Of a stretch of DNA of 64,000 bases, positions 54,888-64,000 are shown in pieces. The DNA lies in assembly GCF_022398325.1 (NCBI RefSeq), contig NZ_JAKEVD010000012.1, positions 1-64,000 on the forward strand, written 5' to 3'. Below the pieces are notes generated by a model. That model saw only the letters and a program-made list of their open reading frames with translations. It searched no databases and had not been told where the DNA came from. Every line of letters starts with the position of its first letter. Positions within the stretch are counted from its first letter, which is position 1. This DNA comes from Shewanella sp. Isolate13. Lineage in GTDB: Bacteria > Pseudomonadota > Gammaproteobacteria > Enterobacterales > Shewanellaceae. The position numbers were made by a program, and so were the translations under genes.

Positions 54888-57233
54888 ATGACCCTAGAGC
54901 GTGATGCGCGAATCGAACTACCCGTACTACCACTAAGAGATGTGGTGGTCTATCCCCACATGGTAATTCCGTTATTCGTCGGTCGAGAGAAGTCTATTCG
55001 TTGCTTAGAAAAAGCGATGGATCAAGGTAAACAGATTATTTTAGTCGCCCAGCGTGATGCTGAGCTAGACGACCCAACTAGCGATGACATTTTTGATGTC
55101 GGTACAGTTGCATCAATACTCCAGCTATTAAAACTACCAGATGGTACCGTAAAGGTATTGGTTGAAGGTGGGCAAAGAGTTTGCATCGATAGCTATATCG
55201 AACAGGAAGAGATCTTCCAGGCAACTGCTCACTATCTCGAATCAGAGCCCCTTTCAGAGAAAGAAGAGGAAGTTCTTGTTCGCTCAGCCGTTGGTCAGTT
55301 TGAAGGTTACATCAAGCTAAATAAGAAGATCCCACCTGAGGTATTAACTTCGCTGTCGGGTATCGACGAGGCGGCAAGACTTGCCGACACCATGGCCGCA
55401 CATATGCCGCTTAAGCTAGAAGACAAACAGTCTGTGCTTGAGATGGTCAATGTTAGCGAGCGCATCGAATACTTGATGGCGATGATGGAGGCTGAAATCG
55501 ATCTATTGCAGGTTGAGAAGCGTATCCGTAGCCGCGTTAAGAAGCAGATGGAGAAGAGTCAGCGCGAGTACTATTTGAATGAGCAGATGAAGGCCATTCA
55601 AAAAGAACTTGGTGATATTGACGAGTCTCACGATGAGTTTGAGAGCTTAGCTAAGAAGATCGAAGAGGCACAGATGCCAGCAGAGGCTAAAGATAAAGCC
55701 TCTGCTGAGCTGAACAAGCTAAAGATGATGTCACCTATGTCTGCCGAAGCGACTGTGGTGAGAAGTTACGTTGAGTGGATGGTGTCTGTGCCTTGGCACA
55801 AGCGCTCTAAAATTAAACGTGATCTTGCTAAGGCGCAGGACGTACTCGACACCGATCACTTCGGGCTTGAAAAAGTTAAAGAGCGCATTCTTGAGTATCT
55901 AGCGGTTCAAAGCCGTGTTAAGCAGCTTAAGGGGCCTATCCTTTGTTTAGTTGGGCCTCCAGGTGTGGGTAAAACATCTTTAGGTCAATCTATTGCTAAG
56001 GCAACGGGCCGTAAGTATGTGCGTGTTGCCTTAGGCGGCGTTCGTGATGAAGCGGAGATCCGTGGTCACCGTCGTACCTATATCGGTTCTATGCCGGGCA
56101 AGGTCATCCAGAAGATGTCTAAAGTTGGTGTTAAAAACCCACTGTTCTTACTGGATGAAATCGATAAGATGAGCAGTGATATGCGTGGCGACCCAGCTTC
56201 GGCATTGCTTGAGGTGTTAGATCCTGAGCAAAACTCAGCATTTAGCGATCACTACATGGAGGTCGATTACGATCTATCTGATGTGATGTTCGTGGCTACC
56301 TCTAACTCGATGAATATTCCAGGCCCGTTACTAGACCGTATGGAAGTCATTCGCTTATCTGGTTATACCGAAGATGAGAAGCTTAATATTGCTAAGCAAC
56401 ACTTATTGCCGAAACAGATAGAGCGTAATGGACTAAAAGCGAAAGAGGTGACAGTCGACGATAGCGCTATTATCGGCATTATTCGCTATTACACACGTGA
56501 AGCGGGCGTTCGTGCACTTGAGCGTGAACTGTCTAAAATCTGCCGTAAGGTGGTTAAACAAATTTTGCTTGATAAGAGTATTAAGCATGTTGAAGTTAAC
56601 CAAGACAACCTTAAGTCTTTCCTAGGTGTACAACGCTGTGACTACGGTAAGGCTGAATCGAATAACCAGATTGGTCAAGTGACAGGCCTTGCTTGGACTG
56701 AAGTGGGCGGCGATTTGCTGACTATCGAAGCGACATCTGTGCCAGGCAAGGGCAAGCTGACCTATACAGGTTCACTTGGCGATGTCATGCAAGAGTCGAT
56801 TCAAGCGGCGATGACTGTTGTGCGTGCTCGCGCAGAACAATTGGGTATAAATCCTGACTTCTACGAGAAGCGTGATATTCACGTGCACGTACCTGAAGGC
56901 GCGACACCAAAAGATGGTCCATCTGCTGGTGCGGCAATGTGTACAGCCCTCGTTTCTAGCTTAACGGGTAATCCGGTTCGCGCAGATGTGGCGATGACGG
57001 GTGAAATTACTCTGCGTGGTGAAGTTTTACCCATTGGCGGATTAAAAGAAAAACTCTTGGCTGCCCATCGTGGTGGTACGAAAGTTGTTCTAATTCCAAA
57101 AGAAAATGAGCGTGATTTGGAAGAAATTCCACAAAATGTCATTGCCGATCTAAAAATTCATCCAGTGAAATGGGTTGATGAAGTATTGAAATTGGCGCTT
57201 GAGCGACCAGTTGAAGGCTTCGAAGTAGTTTAA
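54888..57233 (+). CDS. lon: Lon, ATP-dependent protease
   Basis: Lon degrades misfolded and regulatory proteins. The 781-residue protein has an N-terminal substrate-binding domain ([20 protein letters not shown]), a coiled segment, an AAA+ domain with Walker [16 protein letters not shown] and Walker [12 protein letters not shown], and a C-terminal protease domain with the catalytic Ser in [12 protein letters not shown] and Lys in [14 protein letters not shown]. It has its own heat-shock-type promoter. Confidence 0.97.
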   Translation: MTLERDARIELPVLPLRDVVVYPHMVIPLFVGREKSIRCLEKAMDQGKQIILVAQRDAELDDPTSDDIFDVGTVASILQLLKLPDGTVKVLVEGGQRVCIDSYIEQEEIFQATAHYLESEPLSEKEEEVLVRSAVGQFEGYIKLNKKIPPEVLTSLSGIDEAARLADTMAAHMPLKLEDKQSVLEMVNVSERIEYLMAMMEAEIDLLQVEKRIRSRVKKQMEKSQREYYLNEQMKAIQKELGDIDESHDEFESLAKKIEEAQMPAEAKDKASAELNKLKMMSPMSAEATVVRSYVEWMVSVPWHKRSKIKRDLAKAQDVLDTDHFGLEKVKERILEYLAVQSRVKQLKGPILCLVGPPGVGKTSLGQSIAKATGRKYVRVALGGVRDEAEIRGHRRTYIGSMPGKVIQKMSKVGVKNPLFLLDEIDKMSSDMRGDPASALLEVLDPEQNSAFSDHYMEVDYDLSDVMFVATSNSMNIPGPLLDRMEVIRLSGYTEDEKLNIAKQHLLPKQIERNGLKAKEVTVDDSAIIGIIRYYTREAGVRALERELSKICRKVVKQILLDKSIKHVEVNQDNLKSFLGVQRCDYGKAESNNQIGQVTGLAWTEVGGDLLTIEATSVPGKGKLTYTGSLGDVMQESIQAAMTVVRARAEQLGINPDFYEKRDIHVHVPEGATPKDGPSAGAAMCTALVSSLTGNPVRADVAMTGEITLRGEVLPIGGLKEKLLAAHRGGTKVVLIPKENERDLEEIPQNVIADLKIHPVKWVDEVLKLALERPVEGFEVV

Positions 57234-57333
57234 AACGTGGACTAACGCAATAAAATGCAGGATACCTCTAAAAAAACAGTAAAAAAGGGCTTACCAAAGT
57301 TTGAAGCTGTGGTAGCCTAAGTCTGTGGAGAGT

Positions 57334-57365
57334 CAGTCGCTCCAGCCCTTGGAGTGACTGGTTTT
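57334..57365 (+). terminator. Terminator after lon
   Basis: An 11-bp stem CAGTCGCTCCA / TGGAGTGACTG (one G-T pair), closed around a short loop, is followed by GTTTT about 100 bases past the lon stop. The T tract is short, so strength is uncertain. Confidence 0.6.
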
Positions 57366-57406
57366 GAGTAGTATCCTAATTTATTTCTTTGGTTTTCCTA
57401 TAAGGC

Positions 57407-57435
57407 TTGAACTTTGGTTCTAAGCTTGTTATAAA
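57407..57435 (+). promoter_or_regulatory. Sigma-70 promoter of hupB
   Basis: A -35 box TTGAAC (57407-57412), a 17-base spacer and -10 box TATAAA (57430-57435) lie 67 bases before the hupB ATG. Confidence 0.8.
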
Positions 57436-57502
57436 AAGCCTCCGCAGACCGCTCTAGACAAGGATTTGGGTGCGGCGCACAAATTACATTCAAGGGGATG
57501 AC

Positions 57503-57775
57503 ATGAACAAATCTGAACTAATCGAGAAAATCGCTTCTGGTGCTGACATTTCTAAAGCTGCTGCTGGCCGCGCATTAGACTCTTTCATTGGCGCAGTTAC
57601 TGAAGGCCTAAAAGAAGGCGATAAGATTGCTCTTGTTGGTTTCGGTACTTTCGAAGTGCGTCAACGTGCAGAGCGCACTGGTCGTAACCCACAGACGGGT
57701 AAAGAGATCAAAATCGCTGCAGCAAACATTCCAGCATTTAAAGCTGGTAAAGCTCTAAAAGACGCTGTTAACTAA
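57503..57775 (+). CDS. hupB: HU-beta, nucleoid-associated DNA-binding protein
   Basis: HU bends and compacts DNA as a dimer. The 90-residue protein from ATG 57503 (GGGG upstream) starts [21 protein letters not shown] and has the family's DNA-binding arm [20 protein letters not shown]. The open frame extends 11 codons upstream, but family length fixes the start. Position after lon is the common hupB position in gammaproteobacteria. Confidence 0.97.
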   Translation: MNKSELIEKIASGADISKAAAGRALDSFIGAVTEGLKEGDKIALVGFGTFEVRQRAERTGRNPQTGKEIKIAAANIPAFKAGKALKDAVN

Positions 57776-57813
57776 GAAAGTTAGCAATGCAGCCTTTGTA
57801 AGGCTATTGTAAG

Positions 57814-57838
57814 AAAGCACTGCTTGGCAGTGCTTTTT
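57814..57838 (+). terminator. First terminator after hupB
   Basis: A 10-bp stem AAAGCACTGC / GCAGTGCTTT with loop TTG and a T run. Confidence 0.9.
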
Positions 57839-57924
57839 ACAAATAGAGAGGGCAATAATTGAGGTTACCCTTAATTTTGCCAGCAGGAGTCTGAAGAGAT
57901 TACTTTTCATCTCCTTTAAATTAC

Positions 57925-57958
57925 AAAAAGGCGCATCCAGACAGTGATGCGCCTTTTT
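57925..57958 (+). terminator. Second terminator, just before ppiD
   Basis: A 13-bp stem AAAAAGGCGCATC / GATGCGCCTTTTT with an eight-base loop lies 31 bases before the ppiD start. It is close enough to the ppiD ribosome binding site to affect that gene too. Confidence 0.88.
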
Positions 57959-57989
57959 ATTTTATCCATCGCAACCAGCGAGAAGTCTG

Positions 57990-59855
57990 ATGTTAGAAAA
58001 GATTCGCGAAGGCTCACAAGGTGTAATTGCAAAAGGCATTTTAATCCTTGTGATACTTTCATTTGCATTTACAGGCGTGAGTAGTTATTTAGGTTCTTCA
58101 ACTGAGGTTGCAGCAGCTACCGTAAATGGTGAAGAGATCAGCAACTCAGCGTTAGAACAAGCCTATCAAAACGAGCGTAACCGCTTAGAACAACAATTAG
58201 GTGATATGTTTGCCACTCTGTCTGCCGATGACAACTATATGCAGAGCGTAAAGCAAAGTGTATTGGAACGCTTAGTTGCAGATAAGCTACTGGATCAAAA
58301 TGCTGCAGAGCTTGGATTACGCGTATCTGATGAGCAGATTAAAGCCGCAATCATGAGCGAGCCTGCTTTCCAAACTGATGGTGTCTTTGATAACGACCGT
58401 TACCAAGCGATTCTGCGTCAGTTAGGCTACCAGGCAAACACTTTCCGCGACATGATGCGTACCGATATGACTCGCCGTCAGCTTGTTGCGACCTTGGTGG
58501 GTTCTGAATTCGTTCTTCCTGGTGAAGCCAAGTATTTGGCCGATCTACAAGGCCAGACCCGTGATATTGACTACAAGGTTATTGACGCGACTCCGTTCCT
58601 TGCTGACATCAGTGTTACCGATGAGCAGATCAAAACTTATTACGACTCTAATCTAGATCAGTTCATTCGCCCTGAAGTAGTTAGTCTTGACTATATCGAG
58701 CTAGATGCAAAAAATTTAGCTAAAGATGTAAAAGTGACTGATGCTGAAGCACAAGCATACTACGATGAACACAAAGCAAATTACACACAAGCTGAGAAAC
58801 GCTTAGCTGCACATATCCTTGTTCAAACAGGTGACGATGACGCAGCGGCTAAAGCGAAAGCTGAAGCCATCTATAAGCAACTTCAAGACGGTGCTGACTT
58901 TGCTGAAGTCGCTAAGGCTGAATCTGAAGATACCTTTAGCGGTGAGCAGGGCGGTCAACTAGATTGGTTTGAAGCGGGCGTTATGGAGCCTGAATTTGAC
59001 CAAGCACTGTTTGCGCTTAACAAAGGTGAGTACTCAAATGTTGTGAAAACAGACTTTGGTTACCACATTATCAAGGCTCTTGATATTCAAGCCGGTGCTC
59101 AAGCACCATTTGCTGACGTTAAAGAAAAAATCATTGCTCAGCTTCAAGATAAGCAGGCAGTAGATAAGTTCTATGAGCTACAGCAAGTTTTGGCTGACAC
59201 CAGTTACGAAGTACCTGATACGCTAGCTGAGGCGGCTAAGGACCTCGGTGTTGATGTTAAGACAACTCCGGAGTTCACACGTACTAATCCGCCAGAGTTG
59301 TTCTCTAATCCTGAGCTATTAAAAGCGGCATTCTCTTCTAACGTACTACTCGATGGTATGAACAGTGATGTACTAGAAGTTGCGCCTAATCACGTTGTTG
59401 TGATCCGTGTTAACACCCATAAGGCTGCTGGCACTATGGAGCTAGCCGACGTTCGCAACGCGATTGCTAACCGCTTAAAGCAAGAGCAGGCTAATGAAGC
59501 TGCGCGTAAGCAAGCACAAGAAGCGATGACTGCTGTTGAAGCTTCAGGTGTAACAGCTGACTTTATTGTTAAAGACAAGCTAGGTCGTTTCGAGCAAGAC
59601 GTTGATGGCGCAATCGTAAATAAAGCATTTGCTATGGCTCAGCCAAGTGATAAGCCTTCAGTTGATACTGTTGCGCTAGCAAACGGTTACGCGGTAGTGG
59701 TATTGAAGAAAGTTAATCCAGCTGAAGGCGTTGATGCAAATCTTCTAGAAGCACTTAAGCAGCGTTTAAGCTCTCAATACAGTGAAAACGATTACCGTGC
59801 AGTGATCGCTTCTCTAAAGGCTAAGGGTGAAGTACTTTACCCTGTTGCTGAATAA
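57990..59855 (+). CDS. ppiD: PpiD, membrane-anchored periplasmic folding factor
   Basis: PpiD is an inner-membrane protein with a large periplasmic part that helps newly exported outer-membrane proteins. The 621-residue protein has one N-terminal anchor (GILILVILSFAFTGVSSYL), an SurA-like N-terminal chaperone region, a parvulin domain with AHILVQTGDDDAAAK, AKAESEDTFSGEQGGQLDWF and DFGYHIIKALD, and a helical C-terminal part. It follows hupB as in E. coli. Confidence 0.95.
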   Translation: MLEKIREGSQGVIAKGILILVILSFAFTGVSSYLGSSTEVAAATVNGEEISNSALEQAYQNERNRLEQQLGDMFATLSADDNYMQSVKQSVLERLVADKLLDQNAAELGLRVSDEQIKAAIMSEPAFQTDGVFDNDRYQAILRQLGYQANTFRDMMRTDMTRRQLVATLVGSEFVLPGEAKYLADLQGQTRDIDYKVIDATPFLADISVTDEQIKTYYDSNLDQFIRPEVVSLDYIELDAKNLAKDVKVTDAEAQAYYDEHKANYTQAEKRLAAHILVQTGDDDAAAKAKAEAIYKQLQDGADFAEVAKAESEDTFSGEQGGQLDWFEAGVMEPEFDQALFALNKGEYSNVVKTDFGYHIIKALDIQAGAQAPFADVKEKIIAQLQDKQAVDKFYELQQVLADTSYEVPDTLAEAAKDLGVDVKTTPEFTRTNPPELFSNPELLKAAFSSNVLLDGMNSDVLEVAPNHVVVIRVNTHKAAGTMELADVRNAIANRLKQEQANEAARKQAQEAMTAVEASGVTADFIVKDKLGRFEQDVDGAIVNKAFAMAQPSDKPSVDTVALANGYAVVVLKKVNPAEGVDANLLEALKQRLSSQYSENDYRAVIASLKAKGEVLYPVAE

Positions 59856-59910
59856 GAGTCGCTGAGTAAGCGTTACTGGTTAAGTATCAGTGAGCCTCAC
59901 ATGAAGCATT

Positions 59911-59938
59911 AAAAAAACCGGCTAAGGCCGGTTTTTTT
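59911..59938 (+). terminator. Terminator of ppiD
   Basis: A 12-bp stem AAAAAAACCGGC / GCCGGTTTTTTT with a four-base loop lies 56 bases past the stop. Confidence 0.93.
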
Positions 59939-60182
59939 ATGGGCGCGAAATGAGGTGGCTAAAATATTTCTACTTGTGAAGCCATATAGGCTGGCTCAAG
60001 GGGCACATGACTTGTCATCAAGCGCTTCGCTTTAACGAAGAGCAGCGAGGAAAAGCTTATGGCTTGAGCTGTTGCCTTACTTCTTAGCGGTGAGTTTGTG
60101 GCTTTCAGTGTTTAATCGTGAGTCGATTAATCCCATCAGAAGTGGTCACAGCAATGCCTAGAAGTAGTGAATGGGTAATAAA
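59939..60182. other. Gap between the ppiD and fabV terminators
   Basis: No gene is evident in this stretch between two terminators. A weak hairpin (CTTCG / CGAAG near 60025-60040) is the only local structure I noticed. Confidence 0.4.
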
Positions 60183-60211
60183 AAACGCCGCAATGTAATA
60201 TTGCGGCGTTT
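60183..60211 (-). terminator. Terminator of fabV
   Basis: A 12-bp stem AAACGCCGCAAT / ATTGCGGCGTTT with a five-base loop lies 30 bases past the fabV stop. Confidence 0.9.
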
Positions 60212-60240
60212 AACTTTCAGGCTAAACCAGCTATTGCTAG

Positions 60241-61443
60241 TTAGATTGAAACTACGTCAAACTCAACGTGTGGATTGACGTCTGCTTCGTAGTCGATCCC
60301 TTCGATACCGAAACCGAATAGCTTTAGGAACTCTTCCTTATATTCGCGGTAATCGGTTAGTTCCGCTAAGTTTTCTGTAGTCACTTGTGGCCACATATCA
60401 CGGCAATGTTGCTGGATCTCTTCACGAAGCTCCCAGTCATCTAAACGAAGACGATTTGAATCATCCACGTCTGCCGCGCTACCATCAGCCTTATATAGGC
60501 GCTCGCTAAACATACGGTTAATCTGCTCGATACAGCCTTCATGTAGACCTTCTGCGCGCATCTTCTTAAATACCATAGCGATGTATAGTGGCATAACAGG
60601 AATTGCCGAGCTCGCTTGTGTTACAACGCTCTTAAGCACTGCAACGTTAGCGCTACCGCCAGTTGCTGAAAGCTTATCATTTAGGGCATGTGCTGCGCGG
60701 TCAAGATCCATTTTGGCTTTACCAAGTGCGCCGTGCCAGTAAATAGGCCAAGTAAGCTCGGTTCCGATATAGCTATAGGCAACGGTCTTGCAGTCGTTGC
60801 TTAGCACGCCAGCTTCGGATAGCGCTTGCATCCACAGTTCCCAGTCTTCACCGCCCATGACCGTCACTGTATCGGCAATTTCTTGCTCTGTTGCCGGTTC
60901 AACACTGGCTTCGATGATGGTGTCTTTATTGGTATCAACCGCTGTAGCAGTATAAGTCTCACCGATAGGTTTAAGTGATGAACGTACAAGTTCACCGCTA
61001 TCTGGCATTTTACGCACTGGTGATGCTAACGAGTAAACCACCATATCGACTTGACCAAGGTCTTGCTTGATAATCTCAATGGCTTTTTGTTTAGCTTCAT
61101 GGCTGAAGGCATCACAATTGATGCTCTTAGAGTAAAGCCCTTCCGCTTTAGCAAACTTATCGAACGCAGCAGAGTTGTACCAACCAGCTGTGCCAGGTTT
61201 AGTTTCGGTACTTGGCTTTTCAAAAAACACGCCTAACGTGGCGGCATCGCTACCAAAAGCTGCAGTAATGCGTGAAGAAAGACCGTATCCACTTGAAGAG
61301 CCAACGACTAAGACTTTCTTAGGGCCATTAGCAATTTTACCTTTAGCTTTGGTAAAGTTGATCTGTTCAAGGACATTGGCTTCACAACCAACAGGATGGG
61401 TCGTAGTACAAATAAAGCCACGGATTCTAGGTTTGATGATCAT
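60241..61443 (-). CDS. fabV: FabV, NADH-dependent trans-2-enoyl-ACP reductase
   Basis: FabV catalyses the last step of fatty-acid elongation and belongs to the triclosan-tolerant reductases. The 400-residue protein opens [20 protein letters not shown], has the cofactor loop [14 protein letters not shown], and the extended YX8K active site in [11 protein letters not shown]. The length is the usual 400. It is a single gene with its own terminator. No FabI is seen in this window. Confidence 0.96.
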   Translation of the reverse strand: MIIKPRIRGFICTTTHPVGCEANVLEQINFTKAKGKIANGPKKVLVVGSSSGYGLSSRITAAFGSDAATLGVFFEKPSTETKPGTAGWYNSAAFDKFAKAEGLYSKSINCDAFSHEAKQKAIEIIKQDLGQVDMVVYSLASPVRKMPDSGELVRSSLKPIGETYTATAVDTNKDTIIEASVEPATEQEIADTVTVMGGEDWELWMQALSEAGVLSNDCKTVAYSYIGTELTWPIYWHGALGKAKMDLDRAAHALNDKLSATGGSANVAVLKSVVTQASSAIPVMPLYIAMVFKKMRAEGLHEGCIEQINRMFSERLYKADGSAADVDDSNRLRLDDWELREEIQQHCRDMWPQVTTENLAELTDYREYKEEFLKLFGFGIEGIDYEADVNPHVEFDVVSI

Positions 61444-61568
61444 ATTTTTTGATTCTCTTAAAAAATTGTCTCTAGGATAATTAAACCGACATCAAATGGC
61501 ACTCGTTTTTCTTGAAAATCGGCTTTTTTATCAGTGGTTGGAGCAGTTTACTCGTTGCAAACAACATG

Positions 61569-61597
61569 GTCTTGTATGTTGCCGACATACATAAGAC
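61569..61597. repeat. Bulged inverted repeat between sapF and fabV
   Basis: GTCTTGTATGT / ACATACATAAGAC pairs with a two-base bulge around a TGCCG loop in the 273-base gap between sapF and fabV. It could be a terminator for sap (no T run visible) or an operator near the fabV promoter; I cannot decide. Confidence 0.4.
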
Positions 61598-61716
61598 ATT
61601 CCCTTCATTCCTGAAGGACTGATGTTGTGAGAGCCATTAATGCAGAAGCAATTCACGGCGTTGCTTCAAAATAGCTAAACTCTCACTCAGCGAATACATC
61701 TCTATAAAGATTAGTA

Positions 61717-62502
61717 TTATTTCTTACGTGTAAACAGGCTTTGCTCTTGAATTAACCTTTGGGTGTACTCATGTTGCGGTTGATTAAATAGTTGCTCTGT
61801 TGTTGCCTTCTCAACCATGACCCCTTTTTTCAGCACCATGATTTTATCGCTAACATGACGAATGATATTCATATTATGGGATACGAATATATAAGACAGC
61901 CCCATCTCTTGTTGTAGCTCTAACAGCAGGTTGAGGATCTGTGATCTTACCGAAAGGTCCAGCGCGGTTAAGGCTTCATCAGCGATGATAATTTTAGGAT
62001 CAAGCATCAAGGCGCGAGCGACTGCTACGCGTTGTTTTTGTCCCTCTGAGATCATATGGGGATAGAAATCGGAGTGCTCAGGCAATAGGCCTACTTTTCT
62101 CAGCTTATCCATGACCTGAGCTTTGCGCTCGCTGCTGTCCAAGTCGGTATTGAACTTTAAAGGCTCATCTAATAGCTCACCAATGGTCAACCTTGGATTG
62201 AGTGAGGTATTTGGGTCTTGGAAAATCATCCGAATAAGGCGGCAGCGTTGCTTAAGATCGTGTTTATCTAGTGGCTCACCTTCAAAGAAGATCTCGCCGC
62301 CACTTCTGATCTCTGCCCCCACCAAAATACGGGCAATAGTGGTCTTGCCTGAGCCAGCTTCACCCACTATCGCCAGTGTTTCACCTCGATTGAGTTCAAA
62401 CGACACAGGCGATAAGGCATGGTTATATTGGCGCTTAAACCGCTTGTAGCCAGCGTAATAGCTTTTGCGGAGATCATTAACTTTAAGAAGTGGTGTCGTC
62501 AT
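61717..62502 (-). CDS. sapF: SapF, ABC transporter ATP-binding protein
   Basis: An ATPase of the Sap (oligopeptide/polyamine-type) ABC importer family, 261 residues from ATG 62502, overlapping the end of sapD by 20 bases. Motifs are intact: Walker A GEAGSGKTTIARILVG, signature ISEGQKQRVAVARAL, Walker B KIIIADEALTALD, and the His switch VSHN. In enterobacteria SapDF has been linked to peptide resistance and putrescine export; the substrate here is unknown. It is last in the operon. Confidence 0.9.
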   Translation of the reverse strand: MTTPLLKVNDLRKSYYAGYKRFKRQYNHALSPVSFELNRGETLAIVGEAGSGKTTIARILVGAEIRSGGEIFFEGEPLDKHDLKQRCRLIRMIFQDPNTSLNPRLTIGELLDEPLKFNTDLDSSERKAQVMDKLRKVGLLPEHSDFYPHMISEGQKQRVAVARALMLDPKIIIADEALTALDLSVRSQILNLLLELQQEMGLSYIFVSHNMNIIRHVSDKIMVLKKGVMVEKATTEQLFNQPQHEYTQRLIQEQSLFTRKK

Positions 62503-63490
62503 TACATGGCTCACTGTGATAAGGAAAATGACAAGCGAAATAGCGGTCTTTTTTGTGGCATAGGCTAGGTTTACTGACGCAGCGCTTTTGCGCCTGCGGG
62601 CAGCGTGGCCCTAAGCGGCAGCCGATAGGCAGATGCTGCAAGGCCGGGGCGGAACCAGGCAAGGTACGCATCACCGATTTATGGGCAAGGGCACCGGAAT
62701 AGTCAGGCATATTGTCCAGAAGTGCTTTGGTGTACGGATGAAAAGGCTGCTCGAGTACTTCGGCTGTAGGGCCTGACTCCATGACTTGGCCACTGTATAG
62801 AACCGTGAGTTGATCGCACCAACCGGAAAGGGTATCTAGCTCATGGCTAATTAGAAGGATAGATACGCTGTGTAGCTGATTGAGCTTACTTAGAAGTCTA
62901 AAAATTTGTGCCTGAGTGCTTAACTCCATCGAGTCTGTGGGTTCATCGGCAATCAACAATCGCGGCTGGTTGGCAATCGCCATGGCGATCATCACTTTTT
63001 GGCATTCACCCGCAGAGAGTTCCCATGCATAGCTGCTCATGACCTCTTCAGTATTCTTTATGCCGACTTTATGTAGCCATTTTTGTGCGGTAGCCTTACG
63101 TGTCTTGTTCCGCTTCCAGAAGGGAACTTGCTTATCCTTTGGCATGGCTTCGATAAGTTGACTACCCACTGAGATGGCTGGATCTAAGCTACCTGTGGGG
63201 TCTTGGAAAATAACCGCAATCTCGCTGCCCATTAGGTTGCGCCGCTGCTTAGCCGACATATCCATTAGGTTTTGGCCATCCCACATCATGCGGTCAGCAG
63301 TAATACTCCAGTTATGGCCTGGTACTCCTAAAATGGCACGAGCCAGCAGGGTTCGGCCAGAACCTGATTCACCCACTAAACCATGTAGCTCACCGGGGTT
63401 AATGGTTAGGCTGACACGTTCCAATGCTTTGACACGTCCATGGGGCGTATCCAGTTCGATGGTAAGATTTCGAATATCGAGTAATGGCAT
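62483..63490 (-). CDS. sapD: SapD, ABC transporter ATP-binding protein with altered Walker A
   Basis: The 335-residue protein opens MPLLDIRNLTIELDTPHGRV and ends with the oligopeptide-ATPase C-terminal region rich in Cys (IGCRLGPRCPQAQKRC). The signature ELSAGECQKVMIAMA and Walker B LLIADEPTDSME are present. The Walker A motif reads GESGSGRT: Arg46 (CGA, 63353-63355 on the reverse strand) replaces the Lys that contacts ATP phosphates. Its site may be catalytically weak, with SapF supplying the intact one. It starts four bases after the sapC stop. Confidence 0.9.
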   Translation of the reverse strand: MPLLDIRNLTIELDTPHGRVKALERVSLTINPGELHGLVGESGSGRTLLARAILGVPGHNWSITADRMMWDGQNLMDMSAKQRRNLMGSEIAVIFQDPTGSLDPAISVGSQLIEAMPKDKQVPFWKRNKTRKATAQKWLHKVGIKNTEEVMSSYAWELSAGECQKVMIAMAIANQPRLLIADEPTDSMELSTQAQIFRLLSKLNQLHSVSILLISHELDTLSGWCDQLTVLYSGQVMESGPTAEVLEQPFHPYTKALLDNMPDYSGALAHKSVMRTLPGSAPALQHLPIGCRLGPRCPQAQKRCVSKPSLCHKKDRYFACHFPYHSEPCNDDTTS

Positions 63491-63494
63491 AATA

Positions 63495-64000
63495 TTAGTT
63501 TCTGATGGGCGATAACGCCGATCTCAATCCGTCACCAACTAAGTTGATAGCCAACACACTACATAATATAGCGACACCAGGAATTGTTACCGTCCAAGGG
63601 GCGGTCAATAAATTATCGAGTCCTTGTGACACCATGGCTCCCCACTCTGGACTTGGGGCCTGAGCGCCAAGGTTCAAAAAGCCGAGGGCGGCAATGTCCA
63701 AAATGGCGGCAGAGATAGCGAGTGTGGTTTGAATAATCACAGTTTCCCATACGTTAGGCATAATCACGTACCAGAAAATCTGAATTGAGTTGGCGCCATC
63801 GAGTTTCGCCGCTGTCACATAATCTTTTTGCAGCTCCTCATGTACCGCTTGATGAATGGCTCGTACAAATTGCGGAGTCAAGGCGATACCGACGGCCCAA
63901 AACACGTTTTCTAGACCCGGTCCCATGACGGCAACAACCAAAATGGCTAATAGCAGTGACGGGATCGATAATAAAGCGTCCAGTAGGTGACTTAATATCG
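63495..64000 (-). CDS. sapC: SapC, ABC transporter permease (partial, cut by the window end)
   Basis: The frame stays open to the window edge, so only the C-terminal 167 residues are present. They begin ILSHLLDALLSIPSLLLAIL and include the inner-membrane permease coupling loop HEELQKDYVTAAKLDGANSI, characteristic of dipeptide-type ABC permeases, then further helices. The apparent start at 63941 is an internal TTG. Order sapC-sapD-sapF is that of enterobacterial sapABCDF. Confidence 0.9.
   Translation of the reverse strand, partial: ILSHLLDALLSIPSLLLAILVVAVMGPGLENVFWAVGIALTPQFVRAIHQAVHEELQKDYVTAAKLDGANSIQIFWYVIMPNVWETVIIQTTLAISAAILDIAALGFLNLGAQAPSPEWGAMVSQGLDNLLTAPWTVTIPGVAILCSVLAINLVGDGLRSALSPIRN

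Noticed and set aside
63495..63941. A complete short permease gene starting at 63941
   Set aside because: The frame continues open to the window end with typical permease sequence, and 63941 is an internal TTG; it is the 3' part of sapC.

Overview
The window is a chromosomal segment from a Shewanella-like gammaproteobacterium. The evidence is an oleABCD long-chain olefin cluster, a complete Mtr/OmcA extracellular electron transfer locus next to feoAB, and the housekeeping order glnS, lpxH, ppiB, cysS, folD, tRNAs, tig, clpP, clpX, lon, hupB, ppiD, fabV, sapFDC. As I recall it, the same order occurs in Shewanella oneidensis. No phage, integrase, transposase or CRISPR array was seen.

Layout. 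1-5.1 kb: oleA, oleB, oleC, oleD (+). 5.1-13.4 kb: a decayed GFA-family gene, then mostly single genes (lipocalin-like protein, MscS-like channel, GST-like protein, b-type cytochrome, RluA-type pseudouridine synthase, SMR transporter, phosphohexomutase, small membrane protein, methyltransferase). 13.4-19.9 kb (-): panP, then a glycerate module (glycerate kinase, GntP-type permease, CdaR-type regulator) with a type IV pilin-like gene inside it. 20.1-21.3 kb (-): uracil-DNA glycosylase-like protein and a membrane protein.

21.5-39.9 kb (-): the electron-conduit locus. Read in the direction of transcription it is mtrD, mtrE, mtrF, three further OmcA/MtrC-family decaheme lipoproteins, mtrC, mtrA, mtrB. 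I count 70 CXXCH heme motifs in seven cytochromes. MtrA/MtrB and MtrD/MtrE each form a periplasmic decaheme plus outer-membrane barrel; the five lipoproteins would be surface terminal reductases. The cytochrome genes mtrC, OmcA-like and 765-codon OmcA-like have their own leaders, and several have their own terminator. Two share an aligned CRP-like promoter block. 40.3-42.9 kb: feoA-feoB (+), divergent from mtrD, across a region with a strong CRP-like site and a Fur-like site. This fits Fe(III) reduction outside the cell supplying Fe(II) for import.

43-51.1 kb: glnS, a Yip1-family protein, miaE, lpxH-ppiB, cysS, a nine-copy heptanucleotide repeat, folD, and a tRNA-Pro/Arg/His operon with a strong promoter. 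51.4-59.9 kb: a proteostasis run, tig-clpP-clpX-lon-hupB-ppiD, with competing hairpins before clpP and a heat-shock-type promoter before lon. 60.2-64 kb (-): fabV and the end of a sap ABC-transporter operon (sapF, sapD, partial sapC). SapD has arginine in place of the Walker A lysine.

Start codons were moved from the longest reading frame where a ribosome binding site or family length favoured an internal start. All functional names come from reading motifs and gene order, with no database search.
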